This document shows, in pieces, positions 42,401 to 51,500 of a DNA stretch of 64,000 nt. The stretch's first letter is position 1. Every line of letters begins with the position of its first letter. This DNA comes from Flavobacteriales bacterium (lineage in GTDB: Bacteria; Bacteroidota; Bacteroidia; Flavobacteriales_F; PHOS-HE28), in contig JADKFY010000001.1 in NCBI GenBank assembly GCA_016717305.1, positions 248,001-312,000 of the forward strand. The letters run 5' to 3'. Position numbers and translations under genes: made by a program. The notes under the pieces were generated by a model that did no database searches, was not told the DNA's origin, and saw nothing but the letters and a program-made list of their open reading frames with translations.

Positions 42401-42856
42401 ACCTTGGGAGGTACTCCAAGTGGTCCCGCCGGATCCACCTTCAGTTGGTCTCCGGACACGTTGGTAAGCAATGCAACGGCCTCAAACCCCACCACATCTC
42501 CTGCGGTTACCACTTGGTATGTCCTTTCGATCGTAGGTCCCAATGGCTGTTTGGATACGGACTCCGTGCTGGTCACCGTGGAACCGAATGTGGTGATCCC
42601 GACTGGCTTTACGCCGAACAGCGATGGCCGGAACGATACCTGGGTGATCGACTACATCGAGCTCTTCCCTGAATGCGTGGTGGAAGTGTACAACAGATGG
42701 GGTGATCAATTGTTCCGAAGTGTCGGATACAAACAACCGTGGGACGGCAAGTACCGCGATGGCTATGTGCCCGTGGGTACCTACTACTACGTGATCGACC
42801 TCAAGGACGAACGATTCCCCGAAGCGTACACTGGCCCGCTCACCGTTATCCGCTGA
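33494..42856 (+). CDS. Giant SprB-like adhesin with about 33 SprB repeats
   Basis: A 3120-residue cell-surface protein starting at GTG. A signal peptide (to FALAQ) is followed by an N-terminal domain (YWTGGSGLWNDAAHWS, about 27-250), then about 33 SprB-type repeats of 70-80 residues. Each has a Cys pair in TxVTCxGxCDGTATV, a GGTGPYTYxW strand and a GLCAGxYTVTVTDAxGCDTT strand. Two PKD-like domains and a type B T9SS sorting domain (GFTPNSDGRNDTW, VYNRWGDQLFRSVGY to the terminal GPLTVIR) follow. SprB is the mobile gliding adhesin of F. johnsoniae. This protein has the same plan, so it may serve gliding or attachment; sequence alone cannot tell. It is followed by its own PorP/SprF three bases later. 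Confidence 0.9.
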   Translation: MKRTPTLPALILTLLVLVQSTFALAQTKYWTGGSGLWNDAAHWSNSPDGNGGAGVPNDRDDVVIDPARPITIALQGQATCKGLSVNGENAAVQLTGAANAGISIAGTWQLKGAVQWNAEGNVELTVRREGVEVDLRGIPVRGSIILNGSGSWSVLSAMTTAGDLRLQQGTLITNGNVITAHGLIAETNAQKQLIAGNALVALDTAPDRNALRDVVVVGSSALVVNGAMEPWGFGEEQGGDRDVNTCGTGAGQTPFTVTTSVVSNYNGFGVQCRGNCNATVTVTVSGGSGNFTYLWLNGGPPTATWTTACGGPQLVVVTDFTQGISCPVQIVVNEPAPLGVIFFGQSTPPTCADVCNGTRTSAAIGGVPGGTGYGYNWNNGAGTSSSFNMLCAGANTLRITDANSCIFDTTFFFNVQPIAPSLTFNDAGCNGVCDGTATVAPVGGTGAFTVTWSPQPIVTTDQFNAVQLCAGNYSVNVRDANGCDTTVTFVISQPPPIVPNLTSTNATCSDACNGAASVAPSGSAGPFTYVWTPPPGGSGAGTNAVTGLCAGNYTVRVTDDVSGCSVLTPFEVTAPPSIDVQGVVTDALCANTCDGRIDITVTDGTGVFTYVWTPPPGAGQGTGSVTGLCPGDYSVLVTDAAGCDTTVTFTVGAPPPLVPTLVTTDVSCAGACDGTASVSVSGGVGGFTYTWTPAVTGAGTPNATQLCAGLYTVLIRDANLCDTTLTFEITEPLPLTATQSQTDVSCGTLCDGTASVLVSGGATDYTYNWDGPAAPAGEGTPDVTGLCAGVHSVLITDANGCTLTQTFTILPAVPIQVTLTLTPASCPGICDGRADAVAVGGSGPFTYSWSPLPVVGDGTPNASGLCPQDYSLTVTDGVGCDTTITFTILAPAAILPNTTQTDVTCAGICDGTITLAPTGGNGVFTYVWLPAGPVGPTATGLCAGDQQVTITSGGCDTTITITIVAPLPITASVVPTSASCSDACDGSAILTTSGGTGTPTFVWDPPPGAGQGTATPTLMCPDDYTVTITDANGCDTTLAFTITSPLPLTATQTQTNVSCGPLCNGTASIVVSGGTTDYSYDWDGPATPTGEGTPNATGLCVGTHTVLVTDARGCTLTLTFDIVPADPILISLALTPASCPGICNGSAVATVTGGAGGFVYSWLPLPVIGDGTPSASGLCPQPYTLTITDAAGCDTTVAFTITAPSAIVPNVTQTDISCAGVCDGSIVLAPTGGNGVFTYVWTPPTGSAGPAANGLCAGDQQVTISSGGCDTTITITITEPLPITVSADVTDVTCNTSCDGAVDLTVAGGTGSYTFLWVPQPGLGQGTANPSDMCPGDYVVTVRDANGCAATLSVTIAAPQPITPSLTVAAESCAGPCTGIATVQPSGGTGVINIFWAPAPGSGQFTNTARFLCAGTNYTVTLTDESGCDTTIAFTIDPSSTIVPNSSSTPVTCPGACDGTATVGPTGGVAPYTFIWSPPPAVQGQPTATGLCEGPIQVIITDSAGCVSISEVLITGPAAITDNAVVTDILCNGDCDASITMDVQGGTGPYTYAWTPPPPVGAGTGVISGLCTGVRNVLVTDSRGCTATFTYIIGTPAPILVNVLKTPSECNICVGAATVIASGGTGVLSIQWLNGDGILVGTDTAITNVCADVYTLIVTDENGCSVTESIPITDSNGESILATGSTTSCPGICDGVINVDFNCGEPPCSIAWTDDFGVQLPDTTNTVTDLCPGDYFVSVTNAQGCVTIDTVTVAPSMDPTLAISSTGVTCTGLCNGTATVGITSGTPPFTFTWSPEPGTGQGTPNVTGLCADVYTVTVTTGSGCILEAEVLITEAAPISVNAALISNVSCSGICDGNVTMAVSGGTPPYTYLWTPAPAAGQGSSAAFGFCAGPFSVLITDNAGCSVTRSYVMPEPLPLQVLTSFTASSCPVCDGTATATVIGGNGQYTFSWLLDGVEISTDQAPVDLCGGLYTLIVRDVFGCEVQRQLQIPSAVGEALTPVNGQTLCGNDCNGEVSVDFTCSLPDCVVQWFDADGNPIGGNSNTLSGLCNGTYTAQVTNANGCVSFAEATVSPSTTIIPNLSTTPATCAGVCDATATVGPVGGVPPYTYLWTPTPGGPDSLSQAIGLCAGVYQVLIGDQSGCDTTVSVLILEPQPLVQVAAVSNIACNAVCNGSIIVTPTGGTAPYTYFWDPVPPNGQGSNGGYDLCAGDYEVTVTDVRGCSVQNTWTVAEPVALQLAGGSIESQCGLCNGSVFVTPSGGTAPYIFTWTQNGNIFGTADTLANLCPGLYTVTVTDSLGCTASQLVPVQDENGEVLTTTGSITSCPGVCDGTAEVAFTCSFPTCTIAWFDAIGTDLDLDTEQISGLCAGLYLVQVTSGNGCVSIDSAYVTEPAPIVANLSTTPVTCFGDCDGVATVGPTGGVEPYIYLWTQNVNGQGTPQATDLCVGTYELTITDDNGAGCSLVTSILILGPDLLIPGVAATPITCNGACDGSIVLSPSGGTPIYVYNWITEPPNGPGSNTGVNLCAQDWVVQITDARGCDTTATITITDPPLLEAQLSSTNNNCFGECIGTANAAVTGGVPPYSLVWSGVAGPIATDTTDIGTLCAGDYSLAITDSSGCSINLPFTITEGAAIEAGLSFTGETCNGPCDGTAAVGPMGGAGGFTFDWQPDPGPGNGQGTDQVSNLCAGNYTITVTDQLTCDTTITFTLLPYTPIANVATVTDVTCNSACDGTVITDATGGIGNLVYTWTPPPSNGPDTPVALELCPGDIALTITDAAGCDTSFTYSITEPLLLEVSVDLVSDASCVDAADGAISTTAFGGEPGYTFAWSGPNGFSATTEDLSGLQPGSYEVTVTDANNCNVVVPVTVNAAVTVVADAGADRTACSSAVETLDGSASTGATTYQWTNDQGDVISDSVMVELPLQSAGTYVYILTVSDGPCSATDTVTITFAPLPIANAGPDQFIFLTDVVTLGGTPSGPAGSTFSWSPDTLVSNATASNPTTSPAVTTWYVLSIVGPNGCLDTDSVLVTVEPNVVIPTGFTPNSDGRNDTWVIDYIELFPECVVEVYNRWGDQLFRSVGYKQPWDGKYRDGYVPVGTYYYVIDLKDERFPEAYTGPLTVIR
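35696..40680 (+). repeat. Higher-order repeat blocks of four SprB units
   Basis: Units 7-10 (from about 35696) recur as units 11-14 (from about 36635), a shift of 939 bases or 313 codons. A second four-unit pattern occurs three times (units 16-19, 20-23, 24-27). It is marked by a short-spaced Cys pair (CNIC, CPVC, CGLC at about 38320, 39280 and 40228), each followed by a unit with an extra Cys pair (FNCGEPPC, FTCSLPDC, FTCSFPTC). Confidence 0.75.
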
Positions 42857-42859
42857 TCC

Positions 42860-43786
42860 ATGAAGAACTTGCACAGCACCCTCCTTCTGGTATTGGTCCT
42901 CGGTTCGGTTTCGGCCGTGGCCCAGCAGCTCCCGCAGCTTACGCAATACCAGTTCAACGATTATGTGGTGAACCCGGCCGTGGCAGGCAGCCGTCCGTTC
43001 TTCGAGATCCGAAGTGCGCACCGCTACCAATGGGTCGGCATACAAGATGCACCGCGCACATTCACCTTCAGCGCTTCCGCACCGATCGGTGAAAAGATGG
43101 GGCTGGGTGGCTACATCTTCACGGATATCGTGGGGCCAACACGGCGCACCGGGGCACAGATCTCCTACGCTTACCACTTGAAATTGACGCAGGATATCAA
43201 ATTATCGCTGTCGGTTTCGGCAGGCCTGCTCCAGTTCTTGATCGATGGCTCCAAGATCCAATTCCACGACACAGGGGATCCCGTCATGGACAACCAATTG
43301 CGTGGAGAAACGAAGCTCGATGCGAAATTCGGGCTCTACCTCTATGGAAAGCGCTTCTGGTTCGGAGCCACTGCACCCCAATTGTTGCGCAACAAGGTGT
43401 ATTTCCTCGACGAGAATTCCACGCTGAGCCGCATGCAGGACCACTACTACATCATGGGTGGTTATCGATTCCCATTGGGTGAAGATTGGAAGATCGAACC
43501 TTCCTTCCTGGTGAAGTACACCACACCGGTACCGATCAAACTGGACCTTACCGCCACTATTCGTTACAAGGACACCTTCTGGATCGGTGCTGCCTACCGC
43601 ACGAACGATGCCTACTCTGCCATGGTGGGTCTTTGGCTGAAGAAAACGTTCCAGTTCGGATACAGCTACGACATCATCTCCTCCAACCTGAAGAACTACA
43701 GCACGGGCACACATGAGGTCATGCTCGCCATTACGATCGGGAAGGGAAGTGGTGGTGTTGATCCGGCGCCAGTGGTGGCACCTTGA
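42860..43786 (+). CDS. PorP/SprF family T9SS outer-membrane protein
   Basis: A 308-residue outer-membrane barrel protein and the second PorP/SprF of the locus. After a signal peptide (to AVAQQ) it shows LTQYQFNDYVVNPAVAGS, then HRYQWVGIQDAPRTF, and ends with TFQFGYSYDIISSNLKN and GTHEVMLAI. The family is required for T9SS secretion of type B sorting-domain adhesins. It begins three bases after the stop of the 3120-residue adhesin, so the two are co-translated and are probable partners. It is clearly diverged from the first and third copies, which fits substrate-specific roles (inference). Confidence 0.9.
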   Translation: MKNLHSTLLLVLVLGSVSAVAQQLPQLTQYQFNDYVVNPAVAGSRPFFEIRSAHRYQWVGIQDAPRTFTFSASAPIGEKMGLGGYIFTDIVGPTRRTGAQISYAYHLKLTQDIKLSLSVSAGLLQFLIDGSKIQFHDTGDPVMDNQLRGETKLDAKFGLYLYGKRFWFGATAPQLLRNKVYFLDENSTLSRMQDHYYIMGGYRFPLGEDWKIEPSFLVKYTTPVPIKLDLTATIRYKDTFWIGAAYRTNDAYSAMVGLWLKKTFQFGYSYDIISSNLKNYSTGTHEVMLAITIGKGSGGVDPAPVVAP

Positions 43787-44044
43787 GGGGTGGTAAGGAT
43801 GGTTCAGTGGAACTGCAGCACGTCATTTGATCAGCCTTTGAAAACCTCATCCTTTGTTGGTTGACTGACCTGCGCTCAGCTTGGTCATGCTGCCCCAGAC
43901 ATTTGTGGCGCGTGCCCTAAGAAACCTTAAGTTAGAGACATCGAATCACCGGAATCTAGCGTCTTTAAGCGAGGTCGAAGTGGACCTGAGCGGCAGATAC
44001 ATTGTAAATTGCGGCCCCTTACCGATCGAAAGTTCCCTACAGAC
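43787..44044. other. Intergenic region before second giant gene
   Basis: About 260 bases. A GACATTTG string (43898-43905) is one base off the -7 consensus. It is the largest gap in the adhesin region, so the third cassette may have its own promoter. Confidence 0.4.
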
Positions 44045-45589
44045 GTGAGCATACGACGAACATTTTCAGTAGTCGCCGTCCTGCCATGTGTGGTCTTTGC
44101 ATTGACCACAACATGCGCAGCGCGTAGCGCGTACCTACCATTCGACTTGGACCATAATAGCCTACACGTCTTTGTGGACGGGGGTATGATGGACCCGGGA
44201 CCTGGAACCGATGGTACGGCTTCGCTCTGCATCAACGGTCCTACTGTGCAGTTGATCACCTACCTAGGCGGTTCTCCTGATCCCGGTGGCGTATGGACCG
44301 GTCCTTCGGCGACAACGGGTTCATTCACTCCGGGTACAAATGTCGCTGGTGTTTATACCTACACACAGGGTGGCTCCAGCGCCACGGTCACGGTTTCCGT
44401 AAGCAACTTGTCCAACGCCGGCACCTCGGCCACGGCACCGATCTGTAGCAATGCGGCTCCATTCGCCTTGATCAGCAAATTGACCGGTTCCCCGCAGAAT
44501 ACAGGAGCATGGACCGGTCCGCTCAATACCTCGGTCTCCGATACATATACGCCTGGAACATCCACGCCGGGGATCTATACCTATACCGTACCTGGAATTT
44601 CCCCTTGCCCATCTGCAACGGCCACTGTGACCGTTCAAGAGACCACCGCACCTAAAGCCGGGACCAATACGACGATCAATGTGTGCAGCTCGGAGGCTTC
44701 GTTCCCGATGCGCCCACGGCTGAACGGATCCCCCGATCCGGGCGGTTCTTGGGTAGGTCCTGATGGCCCGCATGGAACCGATTTCAACCCGGCATCTGAT
44801 ACTCCTGGAGCATACGTTTATACGGTTACAGGCACAGGCCCATGTGCCAATGCTTCCGCCACGCTGACCATCCAGATCGTGGCCGCAGCCAGTGCCGGTA
44901 CCAATGGCACAATAGCCCTGTGCAGCACCGATGGCCAATACCCGCTCTTTTCATCGTTGGGCGGTACTCCGAACGTTGGCGGATCATGGCTTGGCCCGAC
45001 CAATGCGGTCCACAACGGAACGTTCATCCCCGGAACCGATGCGGCCGGTGTGTATACCTATACCGTCCTTGGTACAACACCCTGTCCTCCGGTATCCGCC
45101 ACCGTTACGGTGACCGTTCGGGCCGCTGCGAACGCAGGGGTCGGGTCCTCCGTTTCCTACTGTTCTGACCATGCCGTTGTTGATCTGTTCACCGTACTTA
45201 CCGGTGGGCCAACCGCAGGTGGTACATGGGCAGGACCGGGTGGATCAACTTCTGCCAACTTCGATCCAGCTACATCACAACCTGGTGCTTACACCTACAC
45301 GGTCGCCGGTCAAATGCCTTGTCCCAATGCTGCTGCCACGATCAACGTGAGCGTGGTACCAAGGGCAAATGCCGGTACCAATGCCACGGTATCGAAATGC
45401 AGTATCGATCCCTCATTCAGCTTGTTCGCTTCCTTGGGTGGAAGCCCAGCAACGGGTGGCACATGGACCCCACCACCGGGCGGGCCAACAACCGGCACGT
45501 TTACCAGGGACAAGTCCGGCAGGAGTATACACCTACACAGTGATCGGCAACTCTCCGTGTACGAATGGAACAGCCACGGTTACAGTTAA
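44045..45589 (+). CDS. Giant T9SS adhesin, N-terminal part (frame broken near 45504)
   Basis: The start of a protein of about 2665 residues. From a GTG it has a hydrophobic signal (RRTFSVVAVLPCVVFALTTT), then six copies of an about 80-residue repeat. The pattern is CSxxxxFxLFxxLGGTPxxGGTWTGP, then FxPGTxxxGVYTYTVxGxxPCxxxTATVTV. At about 45504 the frame is lost: in TTTACCAGGG one C appears to be missing, and adding it restores FTPGTS, the expected repeat text. The last about 28 residues of this ORF are therefore not real. The longer start at 44009 (TTG) is less likely, as it adds charged residues before the signal. The rest is in the following feature. Confidence 0.82.
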   Translation: MSIRRTFSVVAVLPCVVFALTTTCAARSAYLPFDLDHNSLHVFVDGGMMDPGPGTDGTASLCINGPTVQLITYLGGSPDPGGVWTGPSATTGSFTPGTNVAGVYTYTQGGSSATVTVSVSNLSNAGTSATAPICSNAAPFALISKLTGSPQNTGAWTGPLNTSVSDTYTPGTSTPGIYTYTVPGISPCPSATATVTVQETTAPKAGTNTTINVCSSEASFPMRPRLNGSPDPGGSWVGPDGPHGTDFNPASDTPGAYVYTVTGTGPCANASATLTIQIVAAASAGTNGTIALCSTDGQYPLFSSLGGTPNVGGSWLGPTNAVHNGTFIPGTDAAGVYTYTVLGTTPCPPVSATVTVTVRAAANAGVGSSVSYCSDHAVVDLFTVLTGGPTAGGTWAGPGGSTSANFDPATSQPGAYTYTVAGQMPCPNAAATINVSVVPRANAGTNATVSKCSIDPSFSLFASLGGSPATGGTWTPPPGGPTTGTFTRDKSGRSIHLHSDRQLSVYEWNSHGYS

Positions 45590-48500
45590 TGTCACCAATG
45601 CACCGGTCCCGGGTACGAACAGCACGATCACCCGGTGCAGCAATGCAGCTGATGTGAACCTATTTTTGCAATTGGGTGGCTCTCCACAGTCCGGTGGCAC
45701 TTGGACCCGGCCGGATGGTACCTCCCACAACGGCACCTATCTGCCCGCATCACAGCCCGGAGGCAACTATACATACACGGTCGCGGGAACTGGACCCTGT
45801 GCTGCACGTTCTGCTATTGTGCAAGTGGTAAGAGTGGTTGCGCCGAATGCGGGTTCAAATGGCAACATCACCGTGTGCAGTTCGGATGGTCCTTTCGAAA
45901 TGATCGATGTGCTCGGAAGTAGTCCTAACGGCACAGGAACGTGGAGGGCTCCGAATGGTACCACGGTCGTGGGAGAGTTCACACCCGGAACGAGCGTTGC
46001 AGGCACTTACAAATATGTCGTTGTCGGGGCAGTACCGTGCGCGAATGATACAGGCTTTGTTACAGTGAACGTGAACCCCGCACCGAACGCAGGGACCAAT
46101 ACCACCATAACAGTTTGTAGCGATGCGGCCACGTTCCCATTGTTCACTCAGCTTGGCGGCACTCCGCAAACCGGTGGTACATGGACCGATCCACTTGGTG
46201 CAACACATAACGGCAGCTTTATTCCGGGAACCTCCCTGCCGGGTGGCTATACGTACCGGAAGACCGGAGATACCCCCTGTTTGGCAGCCACAGCAGTGGT
46301 AGTGGTGAATGTGAACCGGAAACCCGTTGCAGGGACCAATGGGAGTTTCACTCGCTGTTCCACCGATGCTTCCGTGAACATCTTTTCCATATTGGGTGGA
46401 ACACCCGACGGTGGTGGAGTGTGGACCGGACCAAGCACGTTGACCAATGGCATTTTCATGCCGGGTACGAGCACGCCGGGTACCTACACCTACACCGTAT
46501 CTGGAACGGCCCCGTGTACCAATGCAACAGCCACGGTCATTGCCAACGTGAACATGGCCCCAAATGCGGGCACCGGCGGTACCATTACGATCTGTCCGGG
46601 CAGCCCATCCGTGGACCTCTTCAACGGGATCACGGGCACACCGGACCTAACGGGGACTTGGACGGAATTGACCACTCCCGGCCACGTGAGCGGTAGCTTC
46701 TTCGACCCCACCGGACTGCCTGCTGGAGATTATGATGTGCGCTATACCGTAAGTGGCGGAGTCGAGTGTGGCAACGCGAACACGGTGGTGCGTGTTACCA
46801 TCGTTCCTACGTTGAATGCCGGATCCAATGGCAACTTGTCCGCTTGTGGTTCCAACACGCAGGTGGATCTTTTCAATGGTTTGGGGGGAAGTCCGCAGGC
46901 TGGGGGCACCTGGATCAATTTGGGTGGTACCGGTACCTTGACGGGCCAGTATTTCAACGCGAGTTCAGTTTCTTCCGGCACCTATTTGTTCCGGTACCGC
47001 TTGTCCGGTATCGCGGGTTGTGAGTCCGATTCGGCACAAGTGACGCTGAATATCGTCGAAGCCCCACGTGCAGGGAACCCCGGTTCCACTACCACATGCA
47101 GCAGCGCAGTGCCATTCTCTCTGTTCACGTTGTTGGGCGGAAACCCCATGTCGGGTGGAATTTGGCACATTGGTCCTGCGACGGGGCCAATAATGAGCGG
47201 GAGCTATGATCCGGCTACGAATGCCTCCGGCCTGTTCACCTACGTGGTGAACGGTGCGGCTCCTTGTACTTCCGTCACATCAACTGTTACAGTTACCGAG
47301 ATACAAGGAGCCAATGCTGGAACACCAGCAAGCAGGTCGGTGTGTAGCAACGGCGCCCAATTCAATATGACCAATGCTTTGGGCGGCACACCTGATGCCA
47401 GCGGCCAATGGTGGTTCGGCGGTGCACACGATCCGGCATTCGTTCCTGGACTTGATATACAAGGGGTCTATGAATACCGTGTGCAAGGCCAAGCTCCTTG
47501 TCCATTGGTCACCGCGAGCCTCTCGGTTACCGTTTCAGAAGCCGCGAATGCAGGGTTGAACAGTTCAGTGACCTATTGCACGGGCGATGGCGCACAGAAC
47601 ATGTTCTTCGCATTGACCGGAGATCCGGACAATGGGGGGTCTTGGCGAGGGATCACAGGTGCGAACCATAGTGCTTCTTTTGATCCCGCTTCGGACCCCA
47701 TTGGCAACTACAAATACATTGTTACAGGAAGTGCACCTTGTGTGAATGATACCGCCGTGCTTTCCGTGTTCCTGGACCCGTCGCCGGATGCGGGTGGCAA
47801 CGGAACGGCGCAACTTTGTATTGATGGGCCTGCGGTGAATTTGATCAACTACCTTACGGGAACACCAGATCCGTTCGGTACGTGGGTGGGTCCTAATCCC
47901 CTATTCCCTCCTTTTAGCGGCACCTTCACGCCGGGCACTTCGGTTGCGGGGACCTATCGTTACCGGGTGGTCAACTCCTGTGGAACGGATTCGGCCACGG
48001 TTGTTGTAACGGTAAGTACACCTGCGAACGCTGGTTGTTCCGCTTCCATAAATAAATGCAGCAGCGAAGGCGCGTTCGATATGCGGGCAGCATTGGGCTG
48101 CAACGCAGCACCGAGCGGTACGTGGACCGGGCCAGGACCTGCGACAGGTGGTGTGTTTACTCCCGGAACGTCCACACCCGGGGTCCACACTTATACGCTT
48201 GGCGCTGTTGGTGGATGCGCCGCATCTTCGACCACCCTTACCGTAGCGGTTTTCCCCGTGCGCAACGCAGGTGTTGATGCCACACGCAACCTGTGCAGGA
48301 CCGATGGACAATTGCACTTGTTCCCTTTGCTGGGCAACAGCGCACAACCCGGCGGGGTTTGGAGGCGGAATGGTGTTGCACATGCGGAGACGATCGATCC
48401 AGCAACGGACCTCTCCGGGACCTACGTTTATTTCTTGGCCGCGAATGCAGGATGCCCAGCCGATAGTGCGTTGGTGCAGATCAACATTTCCACACCGCCG

Positions 48501-51500
48501 AACGCTGGAAATGATGGGGTCATAACCCTATGCTCCAGTTCCCCGCCTTACCAATTGATCTTGTCCCTTAGCGGTAACCCGCAACTCAATGGTACATGGA
48601 CCTTGCCGAACAGCACCACTATTCATTCCGGGGTCTTTTTTCCTTCGTCCGATCCCCCCGGTGTGTACAAGTACAAGAGGAACGGAAACGCGGGTTGCCC
48701 GGCGGATTCCTCCTATGTCACGGTGATCGTGAACCCAGCGGTGGATGCAGGGGGTAATGGTACAAGACAAGTGTGCAGCGATGCGCCACAGTTCCATTTG
48801 TTCGACAACCTTGGGGGGAACCCACAAGAAGGTGGTGTGTGGTTCGATCCATCCAACGCTGCTATTGCCGGTGATCTCTACATTCCCGGTACTTCGGTTC
48901 CGGGTGTTTACAAATACAAGCTCACGGGGATCGCCCCATGTTCGAGCGATTCGGCCACGGTTACCGTCACCCAGGAACTAGCACCGGATGCCGGTTTCAG
49001 CTCCTTGGTGAATGTTTGCTCCAGCAGTGATCCATTCCCGTTGATCGGGGCGTTGGGTGGAACGCCACAAACCGGTGGCACATGGAGCCCCGTGACGGAT
49101 CAGCCCGGGATTTTCAATCCTTCTGTTGATCCAGGTGGTGCTTATACTTATACTAAATCGGGTATTTCACCCTGTGGAACAAGTACAGCGCAAGTGGTCA
49201 TTACGTTGACCCAACAAGCCAATGCCGGGTCCAATGGTTCGGTCTCGGTGTGTTTGGGCACCACCAGCGTGCCTCTTTTTCCAGCACTTAACGGCACCCC
49301 GTCAACGGGTGGCGTGTGGACCACCCCATGCCCACAAGGTTCGCTTTCGAATGGCGAATTCAACACCACCGGCATGGCGGCCGGGACTTCCTGCATCATC
49401 ACCTATACGCACGCAGCGAACGGTCCGTGTCCGGCACAGTCGGCACAGATCACTGTTTCCGTTGTGGATGATCTGGATGCCGGAGAGGATAACACGATCC
49501 AAGCTTGCCGTTCTGATCTGATCGCTCTTTACTCAATACTTGCTGGATCACCGCAGCCCGGAGGTTCATGGATCAATTTGGATAATGCTTCTGGATTCAT
49601 TCCCGAGGGCGTGTTCAATACCTCTTCAGTTGCCGCGAATACCACATGGCGATTTAGGTACCTGCTCCCGGGGGATTCCCAATGTCCTGCCGATTCCGCT
49701 ATGGTAACTGTGGAAGTACAGGAAGGCCCCAGCGCCGGTTGCGACGGGCCTACACAATCGCGCTGTACTTCTGACGTATCATTCCAGCTGATCACTTTCT
49801 TGGGCTGTACTCCAGATCCTGGTGGAAGTTGGTTCGGACCTGGTCCCATCGCCCATTCAGGGACCTTCAATCCCGCAACTGATGTGGGTGGTCTATACCA
49901 ATATGTGGTGGCAGGGATCGGGTCATGTGCGGCGGATACGGCCACCATTTTGATCAACCTGACCCCAACGGCTTTTGCAGGCAGGGACTCGTCATTCCTG
50001 ATCTGCTCTTCCAGCTCCATTTTGGACATGCGCCCGCTATTGGGCCCGGGCGTAGATCCATCCGGCGTCTGGTTCCGCTACGACGCAGTTTCCACCATAC
50101 ACGGTCCCAACTACGACCCCGCTCTCGATTCCACTGGCATCTTCTTCTACGTTGTTCAAAGCTTGAATGCATGTAACCCGGATACCGCGTGGATCTTTGC
50201 ATTCGAGTACCAAGCTGTCTTCGCTGGGTGTTCTGCCGAAGCCGAGATCTGCGCAGGCAATGGAGAATGGACCAATCTGGTCACGCTCTTGGGCTGCCCA
50301 CCTTCCGGAACAGGTTCATGGTCGTATTTGGGTCCTGATACTGTTGCCCATTCCGGGTTCTTCAACCCGGCCGTAGACCTCGCAGGGATCTACCGTTACA
50401 CCGTTCTTGCAGATACTCCTTGCACCGCCTCAGAGGCCTTGCTGACGATCACGTTGATCGACATCGGAGATCCTGGTCGAGATACCGTAATTTTCGTTTG
50501 TGCAGGCTCAGCGGTGGTCGATCTCTACAACTTGTTGGGCCCCAATGTCGCTCCAGGAGGGGACTGGAACGATGTGGATGGTTCCAATGCATTGATCGAT
50601 AGTCTCTTCGATCCGGCGGCTGCTGGCGATGGCACATGGCATTTCCAGTATTGGATCCAAGGGAATGCATCTTGCCCGGCACGGTTCAGCACGATCACGG
50701 TCGTCGTTGGGAGCAGTGGGTTTGCCGGGAGCGATAGCACGTTCACGATCTGCAACAGTCTTACCACATTCGACCTGTTCTCCGCGCTTGGTCCCAATGC
50801 GCTACCCGGTGGTACTTGGCTCTCGCCTACAGGGCCGATCCTGCATTGGGATCCTGTCAGCGGTATCCTTTATCCGAGTTCGTTCGATACCACCGGTGCG
50901 CTACCCGAGATCGTATACCAAGTAACGGATCCGGTTTGCGGCACGGCGAACGCGATCTTGCGCATAACACTAGCGCCAGCACCGAACGTTGGCGGTGGCG
51001 GGGTGGGCTACATCTCGCTTTGCTTCACTGGGGTGCCGATCAACCTGTTCGACACCCTCGTGGCGTACAATGAGGATAACGAACCCCTGCCCGGGGGGAT
51101 CTGGTTCAACCCGTTCGGTTTCCCGGAAGATGGGATCTATGATCCGGCTGAGGAACCGCAGGGAGAGTATAAGTACACTTTCCCTGAAAGCATCGGCTGC
51201 ATAAGTGATACGGCGAGGGTGTTCTTGTACTTGTACTATCCGCCGTTCGCTGGAGATGATACGGTAACCACGATCTGTGTTTCCGACACAAGCTACAAGT
51301 TGGTTAACGGCCTCGGTGGCAACCCACCGGATTATGGAACTTGGATAGCTCCTACCCAGGCCACTTTCGATGCAATGGACAACGGCTATTTGGATCCAGA
51401 GGGACTTGACCCGGCCGAGTACGAATTCACATACTTCATATTGGGTGGGGGCTGCGCCAACGATACCGCCACTCTCCGTGTGCGTATAAGCGAATACCCA

